Assembly (NCBI RefSeq): GCF_000063445.1 | Contig: NC_009464.1 | Coordinates: 434,001 to 498,000, forward strand | DNA: 64,000 nt | Direction of reading: 5' to 3' | Source: Methanocella arvoryzae MRE50 | GTDB taxonomy: Archaea > Halobacteriota > Methanocellia > Methanocellales > Methanocellaceae | Part shown: one piece after another, positions 50,478 to 59,274 of the stretch | How the letters are laid out: each line of letters begins with the position of its first letter | How positions within the stretch are numbered: position 1 is the stretch's first letter | The notes under the pieces: generated by a model | Databases searched by the model: none | Told to the model about the DNA's origin: nothing | What the model saw: only the letters and a program-made list of their open reading frames with translations | Made by a program: the position numbers and the translations under genes

Positions 50478-51649
50478 TTCAACAGCTCCGTCGCGGCCTC
50501 CAGGAACTCTTTCTTGATCTTGGCCTCGTCAAATGTAGTGATGACGCCGTCCTTCATGACCAGCCGGTCGTCGACGAGCAGGTCAGTCACTGCTCCGCCC
50601 GAGTAGACAAGGTTGGCGATCAGATCGTGGTGAGGCAGCATCCGTACGTCGTTCAGGTCAATAAAGGCCAGGTCTTTGCTATCCTGAGTGGCCATCTTGA
50701 AAACCACAGGTGCGGGGGCAGCAGTGGCGTCCCACCGGTGCGCCTTTTGCAGCAGGCTCGCGAACTTCATCTCCTGCATCATGTTGAGCGAGTTGTTGCT
50801 GGCGGCGCCGTCGGTGCCCAGCGCGATTTTTACTCCTGCGTCCAGCAGCTCATGCACTGGCATGACTCCGCCGGAGGCGAGCTTCATGTTAGAGGTCGGG
50901 CAGTGAACCACTGTACTGTGCCTATCCCCAAGAATCCTGACCTCCATTTTGGTCAGCCAGGCGGCATGGGACATGACGGTGTTTTCGTCTAAGAGGCCGA
51001 TGCTGTCGAGATATTCCACAGGCCAGAGGCCTGTTTCCTTATGGCAATCCACGCACTCCTTGCGGGTTTCGGAGATGTGGGTGGTCAGCTTTACGCCGTA
51101 CTTGCGGGCGAGGTCTTTAGCCTTCAGCAGCGTCTCCTTCGAGCACAGGTAGATTGAATGAGGGGCCACGCAATAGTCTACTCTGCCCCCGGGTACTGCG
51201 TTTTTCAGCTGGCGCTCTGCCAGCCGCAGCGCGTGCCCTGCGTCGTCATAATAGGCGGTGCCGAACTCTGTGATCGGAGTGCCGAGGGTGCCCCGGATGC
51301 CGGATGCCTCGACGGCTTTCGCCACGCTTTCCGCGAAGTAGTACATGTCGATGAAGTGCGACGTACCAGTACGGATCATTTCCGCCAGGCCCAGCATCGC
51401 CCCTTTATAGACCAGATCCGGGGTCAGGCGCCGCTCCATGGGAAAGATCGTGTTGTTCAGCCAGTCCTGCAGCTTTTCGCCTTCTCCGGCGCCTCGCATG
51501 AGCGTCATGGATAGGTGGGTATGCCAGTTGCTAAAGGCGGGGATGACGAATTTTCCCGTGGCGTCGAACTCCTCGTCAGACGGGCCGTGGTGCAGATCGC
51601 CCTTCGCGATCTTACCGCCGTCAAAGTAAGTGGCGTTTCTGATAATCAT
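50474..51649 (-). CDS. Amidohydrolase, 5'-deoxyadenosine/SAH/MTA deaminase type, with internal deletion
   Basis: 391 residues. Metal and catalytic residues are complete: HTHLSM (HxH), the His in VAPHSIY, TTHISET, SHAAWL and LGTDGAASNN. The family deaminates S-adenosylhomocysteine, methylthioadenosine or 5'-deoxyadenosine, the last being a product of radical-SAM enzymes in methanogens. Near residue 330, where relatives read ATxxGAxALG...GxIxxGKxADL, this protein goes straight from MATQ-DSK to DLAFIDLN. About 20 residues of that conserved stretch are therefore missing and the protein is shorter than the usual 420-430. It is the first gene of a pair with dph6. Confidence 0.88.
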   Translation of the reverse strand: MIIRNATYFDGGKIAKGDLHHGPSDEEFDATGKFVIPAFSNWHTHLSMTLMRGAGEGEKLQDWLNNTIFPMERRLTPDLVYKGAMLGLAEMIRTGTSHFIDMYYFAESVAKAVEASGIRGTLGTPITEFGTAYYDDAGHALRLAERQLKNAVPGGRVDYCVAPHSIYLCSKETLLKAKDLARKYGVKLTTHISETRKECVDCHKETGLWPVEYLDSIGLLDENTVMSHAAWLTKMEVRILGDRHSTVVHCPTSNMKLASGGVMPVHELLDAGVKIALGTDGAASNNSLNMMQEMKFASLLQKAHRWDATAAPAPVVFKMATQDSKDLAFIDLNDVRMLPHHDLIANLVYSGGAVTDLLVDDRLVMKDGVITTFDEAKIKKEFLEAATELLK

Positions 51650-51790
51650 AAAACATCGCCGTAATTGTTTGCAGTAATTAGCATCCTGCCATAATAATTA
51701 TTTCCTGCTGCCCAGTGTCCAATCAAATGAACCATATGATTATGAGGAGTTAAAAATAGCACCGGCTCCGGGACGCCGGTTGCGGTAAGA

Positions 51791-53023
51791 TTACTGTGTG
51801 GATACAGAGACAACCGTACCTTCTTCTGAGGCCTTCCCGGAACCCCTCATTACGATCAGCAGAAGCATTGCGTATCCGATCATGAATGCGCCGCCGATCC
51901 CGAGACCCGCTGTGATCCCGAAGGAACCCGCAAGCAGGCCGCCGGCTATCGGTCCGGCCATCATGCCGAAGGACAGGGCCAGGTTATATATCGCGTATAC
52001 GGCCCCGTATCCGCCCTGCCCGAGGCGGTCGATGACGTCGGTCATCTCCAGCGGCACCGAGGCGAGCCCTATGGCGAGGACTCCACCCAGCGCTGCCATT
52101 AGTACCACTTCGAGGATGAAGGACCCGCTGAGGGCCAGCGTCGGCAGGATGAGGGCGGAGCAGATGAGGCCGGCGATAATCACTCTCTTGCGGCCGAAGC
52201 GCTCTGCGACCTTATATGACAGCGGAGACGCGATCAGGCTGGCGACCACGGTTACTGCGAACAGCAGGCCGATCATCGTCGGGGATACCTTCAGGACATC
52301 TGAGAGGTACAGTGGCAGGACCGGCTCGAGCAGGGCAGTTGCAGCGGAGACAAGCACGATGACTCCGGCCATGAGCAGGATGGTGCGATTTTTCAGCATG
52401 GACTTCAGCGATACCTGCTGCTCTGCTGGCAGCCTGGGCGGATCCTTGAGCAGCAGTAGTCGGGCGATGCCGTCTATCAGCACCAGGCCGGCGGCTGCGA
52501 GGAAAGGCAGTGCATAGCCACCGTATTCGTAGAGGGCTCCCCCGAACAGCGGGCCGAGCAAGGTGCCTGCAAAGCTGCCGCTGATGCCTATGCCGATAGC
52601 CTGCTGGCGCATCTTTGGAGGGAACAGGTCCGATAGCAGCGCCAGACCGGCTGTCCAGGTTGCGCCTGCGGAGACGCCCTGCAGCGCCCGGGCGACGAAC
52701 AGCATGGTGAGATCGCTGGAAAATGCGAAGAGCAGCGTGGAGCCGAACAGGCCCAGTAAGCCGACGAGCATCGGGAGCTTTCTGCCGACCCGGTCGGACA
52801 GGACGCCGACCACAGGCGCGGCGAGCAGGAAAGTGATGGCGTAGCTTGCGAACAGCAGGCCGATCATTTGCTGAGAGGCGCCCAGTCCGGAAGCATATTC
52901 AGGCAGTATCGGCACGATCATGCAGTAGATGAGCATGTCGGTAAAGATGGCGATAAATACGACCAGAAGCGCGAGCTTCTGGTTTTTGTCCATGTTCAAC
53001 AGTCCTTCTTTTTTCGTCTCCAT
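51791..53023 (-). CDS. MFS efflux transporter (multidrug/TetA-like)
   Basis: 410 residues with 12 predicted membrane helices. The motif-A loop between helices 2 and 3 is GVLSDRVGRKLPMLVG. The 6-7 loop and second-half repeat (YKVAERFGRKRVII) are also clear. Helix 4-5 region QGVSAGATWTAGLALLSDLFP fits drug:H+ antiporters of the 12-helix group. The ATG at 53023 has GAGGT 7 nt upstream, better than ATG 52993. It lies downstream of, and on the same strand as, a TetR regulator gene. Palindromes in the 119-nt gap suggest that TetR represses it. Confidence 0.92.
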   Translation of the reverse strand: METKKEGLLNMDKNQKLALLVVFIAIFTDMLIYCMIVPILPEYASGLGASQQMIGLLFASYAITFLLAAPVVGVLSDRVGRKLPMLVGLLGLFGSTLLFAFSSDLTMLFVARALQGVSAGATWTAGLALLSDLFPPKMRQQAIGIGISGSFAGTLLGPLFGGALYEYGGYALPFLAAAGLVLIDGIARLLLLKDPPRLPAEQQVSLKSMLKNRTILLMAGVIVLVSAATALLEPVLPLYLSDVLKVSPTMIGLLFAVTVVASLIASPLSYKVAERFGRKRVIIAGLICSALILPTLALSGSFILEVVLMAALGGVLAIGLASVPLEMTDVIDRLGQGGYGAVYAIYNLALSFGMMAGPIAGGLLAGSFGITAGLGIGGAFMIGYAMLLLIVMRGSGKASEEGTVVSVSTQ

Positions 53024-53039
53024 AAAGTAACCTCATTAT

Positions 53040-53057
53040 ACATTCATGTTTGTATGT
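53040..53057 (-). promoter_or_regulatory. Putative TetR operator O1 before the MFS gene
   Basis: ACATTCA-TGTT-TGTATGT is an 18-bp near-palindrome (6 of 7 half-site bases), 17 nt upstream of the transporter ATG. It shares its half-site with O2 at 53116-53133. Confidence 0.55.
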
Positions 53058-53115
53058 AAATTATCAATACGAGATTTTGGTATAGTAGTTGTGAGGGCAG
53101 AACCCTCAGAAATTT

Positions 53116-53133
53116 ACATACATACGTGTATGT
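53116..53133 (-). promoter_or_regulatory. Putative TetR operator O2 downstream of tetR
   Basis: ACATACA-TACG-TGTATGT is a perfect 7-bp inverted repeat with a 4-bp spacer, between the tetR stop codon and the MFS promoter. The spacing is the same as in O1. Confidence 0.6.
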
Positions 53134-53142
53134 TAATTGTAT

Positions 53143-53793
53143 TTATACCTTGCTCCTGCAGCCGGCAGGAGTAGTAATCCCCTGCAAATAAAGCTTCACG
53201 AACGACGCTGCCTGATCTTTCAGCGAGAACTGTGGAGTGTCGGTCACCGAGCGCTCGATCATCCAGAGCAGCACGATGCCGTTAAGCATGCCATAAGCCG
53301 TGATGGCGGCGGTCATCGGGTCTACATCCGGGCGCACTTCTCCGGCCTCTCTGGCCTGTTTGATCAGATCGGCGATATACAGCACAGATTCTTCCTGCGC
53401 GTGCTTTTTATCCTCCAGCTTTAACGAGAGTTCCGGGTCTTCCGACATCTTAAAAATAGTGATCTCCTGCAACGCCCGGTAGTCATCGTCCTCTTCGCAG
53501 AACTGCATCAGGCGGACCATCATTCGCTCCAGCAGCTCGAGCGGTGTGCCGCCTTCGGCCATCAGTTTTTCCACAAGGTCGCCGATGCGGGCGAAGCCGG
53601 TATCCACAATAGCGTTGAAAACGTCAGCTTTTCCGCCCTTGAAGTGCCAGTAGATAGCGCCCCGGGTAACACCGGCCTCTCTGGCTATGTCGTCCAGCGT
53701 CGTCGTAGCGTAGCCCTTTTTACTGAAGACTTTCAGGGCGGCGCTCAACAGCTTATCCCGGGTGACTTCGGCTTCCTCTTTGGTGCGTCGCAT
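53143..53793 (-). CDS. TetR/AcrR family transcriptional repressor
   Basis: 216 residues. The N-terminal helix-turn-helix is TTLDDIAREAGVTRGAIYWHF (about 27-47) with the basic start RRTKEEAEVTRDKLLSAAL. The remaining helices form the ligand-binding and dimer part, with a C-terminal region like AcrR/TtgR repressors. It should repress the downstream MFS exporter and be released by a toxic or hydrophobic ligand. Degenerate ACATAC/GTATGT half-sites also occur just upstream of its own start (about 53791-53820), compatible with autoregulation. Confidence 0.93.
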   Translation of the reverse strand: MRRTKEEAEVTRDKLLSAALKVFSKKGYATTTLDDIAREAGVTRGAIYWHFKGGKADVFNAIVDTGFARIGDLVEKLMAEGGTPLELLERMMVRLMQFCEEDDDYRALQEITIFKMSEDPELSLKLEDKKHAQEESVLYIADLIKQAREAGEVRPDVDPMTAAITAYGMLNGIVLLWMIERSVTDTPQFSLKDQAASFVKLYLQGITTPAGCRSKV

Positions 53794-53865
53794 ACATTAA
53801 GCATACATGCCAGTACGTATATAAATTTTACAATGACGACTGACCCGAAAAAAGATAAAAAGAGA

Positions 53866-54258
53866 TTATTGAGCAGGCTGCTGCTCTACAGTATGCCCAT
53901 CCTTGCGGAGCACTTCGATGGCCTTGTCCAGGTCGTAGTTTTTGACCATGATGTAGTCGGTGTCGTAAGACGAGAGCACGAAGATGCTCACACCTTCGCT
54001 GGCCAGGGGCAGGGAGAGCGAGGCCAGGATGCCGACGATGTCGAAGCCGAGCGGGCCCTGGACTTTCAGGCAGCGCCAGCCTTTGTTGATCTTGACGTCC
54101 TGCGGTATGCTCTCCTGCAGGCACACGATGGATAGCTCATCGTAGGTCCTGGTGATCGAGAAGAAGTCGCTGGACAGAGCCCATTCGGGTAACGGGGCAT
54201 CCCTTTCCAGGGTACAGATCGCGAACACAGGGTTCAATACTAAGAGTGACAGCTTCAT
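53866..54258 (-). CDS. ACT-domain protein
   Basis: 130 residues with two ACT-like halves. The second half carries KVQGPLGFDIVGILASLSLPLASEGVSIFVLSSYDTDYIMVK, the typical ligand-binding ACT pattern of the COG3603 group. ACT domains bind amino acids. No enzyme domain is attached, so it may regulate a partner. The N-terminal part (PEWALSSDFFSITRTYDELSIVC) is the family's own. It sits alone between tetR and the transglutaminase-like gene. Confidence 0.88.
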   Translation of the reverse strand: MKLSLLVLNPVFAICTLERDAPLPEWALSSDFFSITRTYDELSIVCLQESIPQDVKINKGWRCLKVQGPLGFDIVGILASLSLPLASEGVSIFVLSSYDTDYIMVKNYDLDKAIEVLRKDGHTVEQQPAQ

Positions 54259-54299
54259 TTATACCTACGTTATGAAATTTGATACGATCGGTTATAAAG

Positions 54300-54902
54300 C
54301 TAATCGTATGGCGGCAGATCGCCTGGCAGCTTGATAATTACCGAGCTTACGTCAGGCCCTGCCCGCAGCACCCTCAGCACGGCCGGCGAAGGGTCAGGAT
54401 AGACTCCGGGGAACTCCATCTCCCCGGCGCTGGCATCGGGCGGATATGCCAGCATATCCCGGGCAGGTGTAAAGTAGACTCTTACCCGGTCGTTGTTGCC
54501 CCTCGCGTCGATCTTTCTCCACTGCCCGTCTATGACTACGGCGTTATAACCGTGGAGCACGAAACCCCCTTCATCTCGCCGGACCCGCTCATAGCAGAAC
54601 CCCGTAGGTATGTGGTGGTACCGGAGCAGGGCTGCGAGCAGGTTCGACTTGGCAAAGCAGAGGCCGTGCCCGAGCCGGATCACATCTGAAGCGGTACATG
54701 CCACTTCTTCGGAGCCCGCGTCACATGAGTGGGGATACTGGTCCCGGACCATCTCGAAAGCCCGTCTGATAGTATCCTGTTTAGTATCTCCCTCTACTGC
54801 CCCGGCCAGCAGGGCTACTGAGTGGTCGTCATAGTCGATGACGTCTGTAGGCCGGAGATATGCTCCAATGTTATCGAGGTGGTGTGACTCTAACCGATTC
54901 AC
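54300..54902 (-). CDS. Transglutaminase-like cysteine protease domain protein
   Basis: 200 residues. The catalytic triad of the transglutaminase/protease fold is visible as C82 (GHGLCFAKSNLLAALLR), H117 (LHGYNAV) and D132 (WRKIDARG). There is no signal peptide, so it acts in the cytoplasm. Archaeal members are probably peptidases or amidases and not cross-linkers. Its ATG overlaps the stop of the upstream aminotransferase gene by 4 nt, so the two are translationally coupled. Confidence 0.85.
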   Translation of the reverse strand: MNRLESHHLDNIGAYLRPTDVIDYDDHSVALLAGAVEGDTKQDTIRRAFEMVRDQYPHSCDAGSEEVACTASDVIRLGHGLCFAKSNLLAALLRYHHIPTGFCYERVRRDEGGFVLHGYNAVVIDGQWRKIDARGNNDRVRVYFTPARDMLAYPPDASAGEMEFPGVYPDPSPAVLRVLRAGPDVSSVIIKLPGDLPPYD

Positions 54903-56083
54903 TTCTTCTGCTCCATTAGCCTGTGAATGGCGTTCCCGAGACGGGCGATGCCGGTTTCGATCGCTTCCTCGCCCGAGTTCGTGTAGTTCAGCCTCAGGGT
55001 GTTCTGGCCTGAGCCGTCGGCGAAGAACGCCTGGCCGGGCACGAACGCCACCTTCTCCTTGATGGCGATGTCGAACAGCTCCAGGGAAGATATGCCTTCG
55101 GGCAGCGTGGCCCAGAGGAACATGCCGCCTTCCGGCCTGGTATACCGGACCTCTTCGGGGAAGTGCTTTTCGATGGCACGCACCATGGTATCCCGCTGTT
55201 TCCTGTACATCGCCCGGATCTTCATGATGTGGGAATCCACATCGTTAGTGATCAGGTACTGGTACACCACCCGTTGGGTGAAGAAGTTGGTGTGCAGATC
55301 TGTGGCCTGCTTGGCGATCACGATATTTTCCATCACTTCCTTCGGCGCCACCAGCCAGCCGAGACGCATGCCGGGGGACACGATCTTGGAGAACGAGCCG
55401 AGTAGAACACCGTTCTCCATGTACTTTTTAACCGGAGGCATATCATCGCCCATGTAGCGAATCTCTCCGTAGGGGTCGTCTTCGACGAAAGCCGTGCCGT
55501 GCTCGTTCAGCAGAGCCGCCACATCTTCTCTTTTGCGTTGGGAGTAAGTGATGCCAGTCGGGTTCTGGAAGTTTGGCACGGCGTAGAATAGCTTGATCTT
55601 TTTTGTGGCAAGCTCCTCCGCCATCTCCGCCGTATCCGGGCCATCGTCCCTCAGCGAGATTGATCGGAACTCTGGCTGGTAGAGGCCGAACGCCTGCAGT
55701 GTGGCCAGGTAGGTCGGCCGCTCGACCAGGACTTTATCACCCTTGTCGATAAACACCTTGCCGGCAAGATCGATGCCCTGCTGGGAGCCGCTGGTGATCA
55801 TGACCTCGTCAGGATCGACCTTGAGTCCTCTGCGGGCATACCGCTCTGCCACGTACTCCCGCAGCGGCCCGTATCCTTCAGTGGTGCTGTACTGGAGCAC
55901 GCTCTCGCCGCTCTCGTTCAGTACGGCAGTAGCCGCTTCAGAGATCTCCCTGACGGGAAAAGAGGCCGGGTTCGGCAGGCCGCCGGCAAACGAGATGATC
56001 GAGGGGTCCTGGGTCACTTTCAGGATCTCCCTGATGAACGACTTATGCACGTTAGACATTCTGTCAGCGAAGGCTATGCTCAT
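54899..56083 (-). CDS. PLP-dependent aminotransferase of the 2-aminoadipate/MocR-like group
   Basis: 394 residues from ATG 56083, with AGGT about 7 nt upstream. A longer start at 56107 is less likely. Key features: ISFAGGLPNPASFP, YSTTEGYGPLREYVAERYARRG, the PLP lysine K233 in GSFSKIVSPGMRLGW, and the C-terminal LRLNYTNSGEE. The group includes LysN-type 2-aminoadipate and aromatic or branched-chain aminotransferases. There is no attached GntR domain. It is coupled to the transglutaminase-like gene. Substrate not determinable here. Confidence 0.9.
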   Translation of the reverse strand: MSIAFADRMSNVHKSFIREILKVTQDPSIISFAGGLPNPASFPVREISEAATAVLNESGESVLQYSTTEGYGPLREYVAERYARRGLKVDPDEVMITSGSQQGIDLAGKVFIDKGDKVLVERPTYLATLQAFGLYQPEFRSISLRDDGPDTAEMAEELATKKIKLFYAVPNFQNPTGITYSQRKREDVAALLNEHGTAFVEDDPYGEIRYMGDDMPPVKKYMENGVLLGSFSKIVSPGMRLGWLVAPKEVMENIVIAKQATDLHTNFFTQRVVYQYLITNDVDSHIMKIRAMYRKQRDTMVRAIEKHFPEEVRYTRPEGGMFLWATLPEGISSLELFDIAIKEKVAFVPGQAFFADGSGQNTLRLNYTNSGEEAIETGIARLGNAIHRLMEQKK

Positions 56084-56179
56084 AATAATACCTGTATAAT
56101 TAATCATCTGAGATGTTGTCTAAAAAATTGGGCCGAATCTGTGCGGCCAAAGCACGATAAATAAAAGAAGGCTGGTTCT

Positions 56180-56884
56180 CTAAGGTTTTTTGGCCTTTTC
56201 CATCGCGTCGAGGAGCGCACACATGTGGCAGTAAATCGTCCGGAGCTTCTCATCCTGCCCGATCAGCTCTGCCTTTTTCTGGATATGTTTGCCGTCGACG
56301 AGCTCGTCTCCGCAGTTCTTGGCGAGACGGTTGATGCTGTCGTCAGACGACTCCAGGTGGAACTGTAAGCCCAGCACTTTTCCGCCGTTGTACTCAAAAG
56401 CCTGGTTCTCGCAGGCCTCGCTGTAGGCCAGTCGCGTTGCGCCCGCAGGGATGCCGAACGTGTCGCCGTGCCAGTGGAAGGCTATGAACCTGTCGGGCAG
56501 TGCTCCGAAAACGGGGGAAGCCTTGCCCTCCGGCGTCTTCACGACCTCGTACCACCCGATCTCCTTTTCCTTGTTAGGTGTCACCTTAGCGCCGAGCACG
56601 TCGGCGATCATCTGTGCGCCGAGGCAGACGCCGAGGACCAGCTTTCCGGCATCGATGGCTTCTTTGATGAACTTTTTCTCCCGCACCAGCCAGGGGTAGT
56701 CCTTTTCCTCGTAGATGTTCATTGGGCCGCCCATGACGATGAGCCAGTCGAAGCTCTTCAGGTCAGGCAGGGCTTCGTCGTAGTACAGGACAGTCTTGGT
56801 GACGGTATGGCCCTTGTTTTTAGCCCATACCTGAATGTTGGCGATGTTTTCGAACGGGACGTGCTGAAGGTAATGCAGGCGCAT
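56180..56884 (-). CDS. Class I glutamine amidotransferase-like protein
   Basis: 234 residues from ATG 56884, directly behind GGGAGGAGATCTAC. The longer frame to 56953 overlaps the neighbouring gene. The triad is C87 (VLGVCLGAQM), H176 and E178 (LQFHLES). The fold is that of stand-alone GMP-synthase-like amidotransferases that hydrolyse glutamine or gamma-glutamyl bonds. No synthetase partner is adjacent. It ends the operon PhzF - C_GCAxxG_C_C - GATase. Confidence 0.9.
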   Translation of the reverse strand: MRLHYLQHVPFENIANIQVWAKNKGHTVTKTVLYYDEALPDLKSFDWLIVMGGPMNIYEEKDYPWLVREKKFIKEAIDAGKLVLGVCLGAQMIADVLGAKVTPNKEKEIGWYEVVKTPEGKASPVFGALPDRFIAFHWHGDTFGIPAGATRLAYSEACENQAFEYNGGKVLGLQFHLESSDDSINRLAKNCGDELVDGKHIQKKAELIGQDEKLRTIYCHMCALLDAMEKAKKP

Positions 56885-56901
56885 GTAGATCTCCTCCCTC
56901 T

Positions 56902-57351
56902 TTACAAAATATTTTCGAGTATCTGCACCGCATCCCTGACACAGGCTGTGCACTTGACGTTGATCAGGTTCCTGCTGGCGAACTCTGCCTTGCCCTCAGG
57001 GGTGTTCAGGTCGCAGCCCAGAACCTCCTTACAGACGACAGATCCGTGGCGAGCCTTGAACTCGTCCATGAACCGCCGGGAAATCTCGTAGGTCTTTTCC
57101 TTAGCTTTGAGGTCGTCGATCGTGCACCGCCCGTGCCTGAGGCCGATGGCCATCAGCCCTCCGGAGACTGCGCCGCAGACGTTACCCGTGCTGGCGATCC
57201 CGCCGCCGAAGGCAGTAGCCACTTTTAGGGCTGTACAGGAGTCCATACCCATGTCGCCTGAAAATGCAGTGAACACTGACTGCGAGCAGTTGAAGCCTGA
57301 TTTGAAACACTCGACCGCCAGGTCGCTCTTGCTTTTTCCATCGCCGCTCAT
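56902..57351 (-). CDS. C_GCAxxG_C_C family redox-type protein
   Basis: 149 residues with the family's spaced cysteines: FNCSQSVF, GMDSCTAL, GNVCGAVSGGLMAIG, VVCKEVLGCDL and VKCTACV. The family is often found near redox or metal proteins in anaerobes, and its biochemical role is unproven. The central motif here is CGAVSGG. It lies 12 nt downstream of the PhzF gene and 17 nt upstream of the amidotransferase, within one operon. Confidence 0.88.
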   Translation of the reverse strand: MSGDGKSKSDLAVECFKSGFNCSQSVFTAFSGDMGMDSCTALKVATAFGGGIASTGNVCGAVSGGLMAIGLRHGRCTIDDLKAKEKTYEISRRFMDEFKARHGSVVCKEVLGCDLNTPEGKAEFASRNLINVKCTACVRDAVQILENIL

Positions 57352-57363
57352 GTAATACCACTT

Positions 57364-58239
57364 CTAGAGTAACTGGCCTTTCGAGACCATAATAACTTTG
57401 CCACCCACCTTCACTGCAATATGGCCAGGCTGCCGGGAAGCTTTGAGCCGCAGCAGGGATGGCCGGCCCATATCGTACCCCTGCTCTACTCGCACGTCAA
57501 CATTTACTTCTCCGAAATACCGGTGCTCGACCAGATATCCCCCAAGACAGCCGCAAGCGCTGCCGGTTGCCGGATCCTCCGGCATGGTCTGGAAGATGGT
57601 GAGCATGCGGGCTGCCAGCTGGTTTTCGCTGCTTCCGGGCTCGGCGGAGAACAGGTAGATCATGTCTCGCCCGTGAGTCTTAGAAAAGGCCTCGAAAGCA
57701 GGCATGTTGCGTTTAGCCCGGTGGAGAGCGCCGTTACTCTTTAAAGCGACGATGACGAAGGGCAATCCGGTGGACACCTCCTGCACAGGGAACCTCGTAT
57801 CGATGTCGGATAACTCGAGGCTGAGCACACTGGCGATTTCGGCCGGCTCAAAGAGCCTCCCGAAGGCCGGGGGCTTCTGGTCCATCCACAGCACGCCGTC
57901 AGGCTGCACTGATACTGGTATCTGGCCGACTTTCAGGTTCAGCTTAACCTGAGGGCCAGGCGTACCCATAATCTCGTGGAGGATGACGTAGGCTGTCCCG
58001 AGCGTGGGATGGCCGGCGAAGGGAAGCTCTTCCTCAGGAGTAAATATCCTCACATCGTAGCCGCCGTCCCGGGGAGTATCCGACAGGATGAAGGTAGTTT
58101 CTGAATAGTTCATCTCCCGTGCGATCTTCTGCATGATTTCCGGGGAAAGATCGGCCGCATTGCGGAAAACGGCAAGCTGGTTGCCCGCATATCGCTCTTC
58201 AGCGAAGACGTCGAGCGTATACATTGGATGAGGGGCCAT
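57364..58239 (-). CDS. PhzF-family isomerase/epimerase-like protein
   Basis: 291 residues with the duplicated PhzF fold. GNQLAVF, the catalytic Glu in MNYSETTFI (E47), PFAGHPTLGTAYVI and the second-half DPATGSACGCLGGYL are all present. PhzF in Pseudomonas isomerises a phenazine precursor, but members in archaea without phenazine genes have unknown substrates. It leads a three-gene minus-strand operon. Confidence 0.93.
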   Translation of the reverse strand: MAPHPMYTLDVFAEERYAGNQLAVFRNAADLSPEIMQKIAREMNYSETTFILSDTPRDGGYDVRIFTPEEELPFAGHPTLGTAYVILHEIMGTPGPQVKLNLKVGQIPVSVQPDGVLWMDQKPPAFGRLFEPAEIASVLSLELSDIDTRFPVQEVSTGLPFVIVALKSNGALHRAKRNMPAFEAFSKTHGRDMIYLFSAEPGSSENQLAARMLTIFQTMPEDPATGSACGCLGGYLVEHRYFGEVNVDVRVEQGYDMGRPSLLRLKASRQPGHIAVKVGGKVIMVSKGQLL

Positions 58240-58326
58240 AAAGATACCGATGAAGTAGTATCATGGCCATAAATAATAAGTGTGTCCGATCAGACTGCTG
58301 ATCGGAAGAGTGCCGATACACTCTGC

Positions 58327-58803
58327 TCAGGCATAGGTGTGCTGCAATAAAACGGCGTCCCGCTTTCTGCCACCGCACATGCCAGCATCTCTTAGCATAC
58401 CAAGCGCTTTGAAACCGCAGGACTTGTGCAGCATCACCGCAGGCAGGTTATCGGGCACAATGCCGCAGATCAGCGAGTCTATGCCCTGTTCTTCCGAGTA
58501 CTGGATGGCTGAGTTTAACAGCAGGCGGCCGATGCCTTTACCCCGGTATTCCGGATCTACGAAGACGCCGATACGACCGACGCCCTGAGGCAACTCCGCC
58601 TCCTCCAGCGGTGTAACGATTGCCCAGCCCACTACCTTATCGTCCAGCTTGGCCACCAGGTTTTCCCCGCGCTCGAAATCGATCCATTCCGCCGGATCAT
58701 CGGCATCCAGCACATGATCGCCGGAGGCCACACCATTCCTGAAAATCGAGCAGACCTGATCCTGATCGGAGACCGACATCTCCTGAATAATGTAATGTTC
58801 CAT
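58327..58803 (-). CDS. GNAT-family N-acetyltransferase
   Basis: 158 residues from ATG 58803. The acetyl-CoA binding segment is VFVDPEYRGKGIGRLLLNSAI, followed by GIVPDNLPAVMLHKSCGFKALGMLRDAGMCGGRKRDAVLLQ, typical of phosphinothricin-type GNATs. A much longer frame to 58989 adds 62 residues including a hydrophobic stretch. I reject it because the purine-rich GGGGGAAGAAGAAAAG immediately precedes ATG 58803, and because the family starts there. The substrate amine is unknown. Confidence 0.87.
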   Translation of the reverse strand: MEHYIIQEMSVSDQDQVCSIFRNGVASGDHVLDADDPAEWIDFERGENLVAKLDDKVVGWAIVTPLEEAELPQGVGRIGVFVDPEYRGKGIGRLLLNSAIQYSEEQGIDSLICGIVPDNLPAVMLHKSCGFKALGMLRDAGMCGGRKRDAVLLQHTYA

Positions 58804-58987
58804 CTTTTCTTCTTCCCCCGTTATTATGAGACAAACCGGGACATTTGTTCTTTCCCGGAGATTCGGCGGAAAACTGAGAGCCAGAGATTTCCGGGCCCGG
58901 TAAAGTTGATAGCTGATCAGGGCTATTGGAATAGCCAGAGGTATTATCCTGGTTACGCCGACACCCACTATCGACCCTGCCACTGCC

Positions 58988-59125
58988 ATGTGCTGCGGGG
59001 GCGGGATATGTATAACCGTACTGCTGGTGGCTTCGATAGTGGCGATACTCGCGTCCTGCGGTATCTCGACCGGGCTGGCCCTGTGGTTTTTTAAAATGTT
59101 CGGATCGAGGTCAGGTAAGAAGTAA
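58988..59125 (+). CDS. Possible small one-helix membrane protein (45 aa)
   Basis: A 45-codon frame begins MCCGGGICIT, continues as one hydrophobic helix of about 25 residues and ends with the basic tail KMFGSRSGKK and TAA. The layout (Cys/Gly start, helix, positive end) is that of a small membrane protein. There is no clear ribosome binding site, and the 5' end touches the alternative long start of the GNAT gene on the other strand. It could be chance. Confidence 0.4.
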   Translation: MCCGGGICITVLLVASIVAILASCGISTGLALWFFKMFGSRSGKK

Positions 59126-59274
59126 CCACTGCCCGGACATGTTTACCTCGGACAGATCGATCGCTAAAGCTGGCAGCAGTCGAGTGATAGCCGCCTGCTA
59201 CGTGATAAGAATTATATACATACACAGTAAAGAAGGAATGGTGTTACCCACACACATTTATAAAGGTGTCGGAC

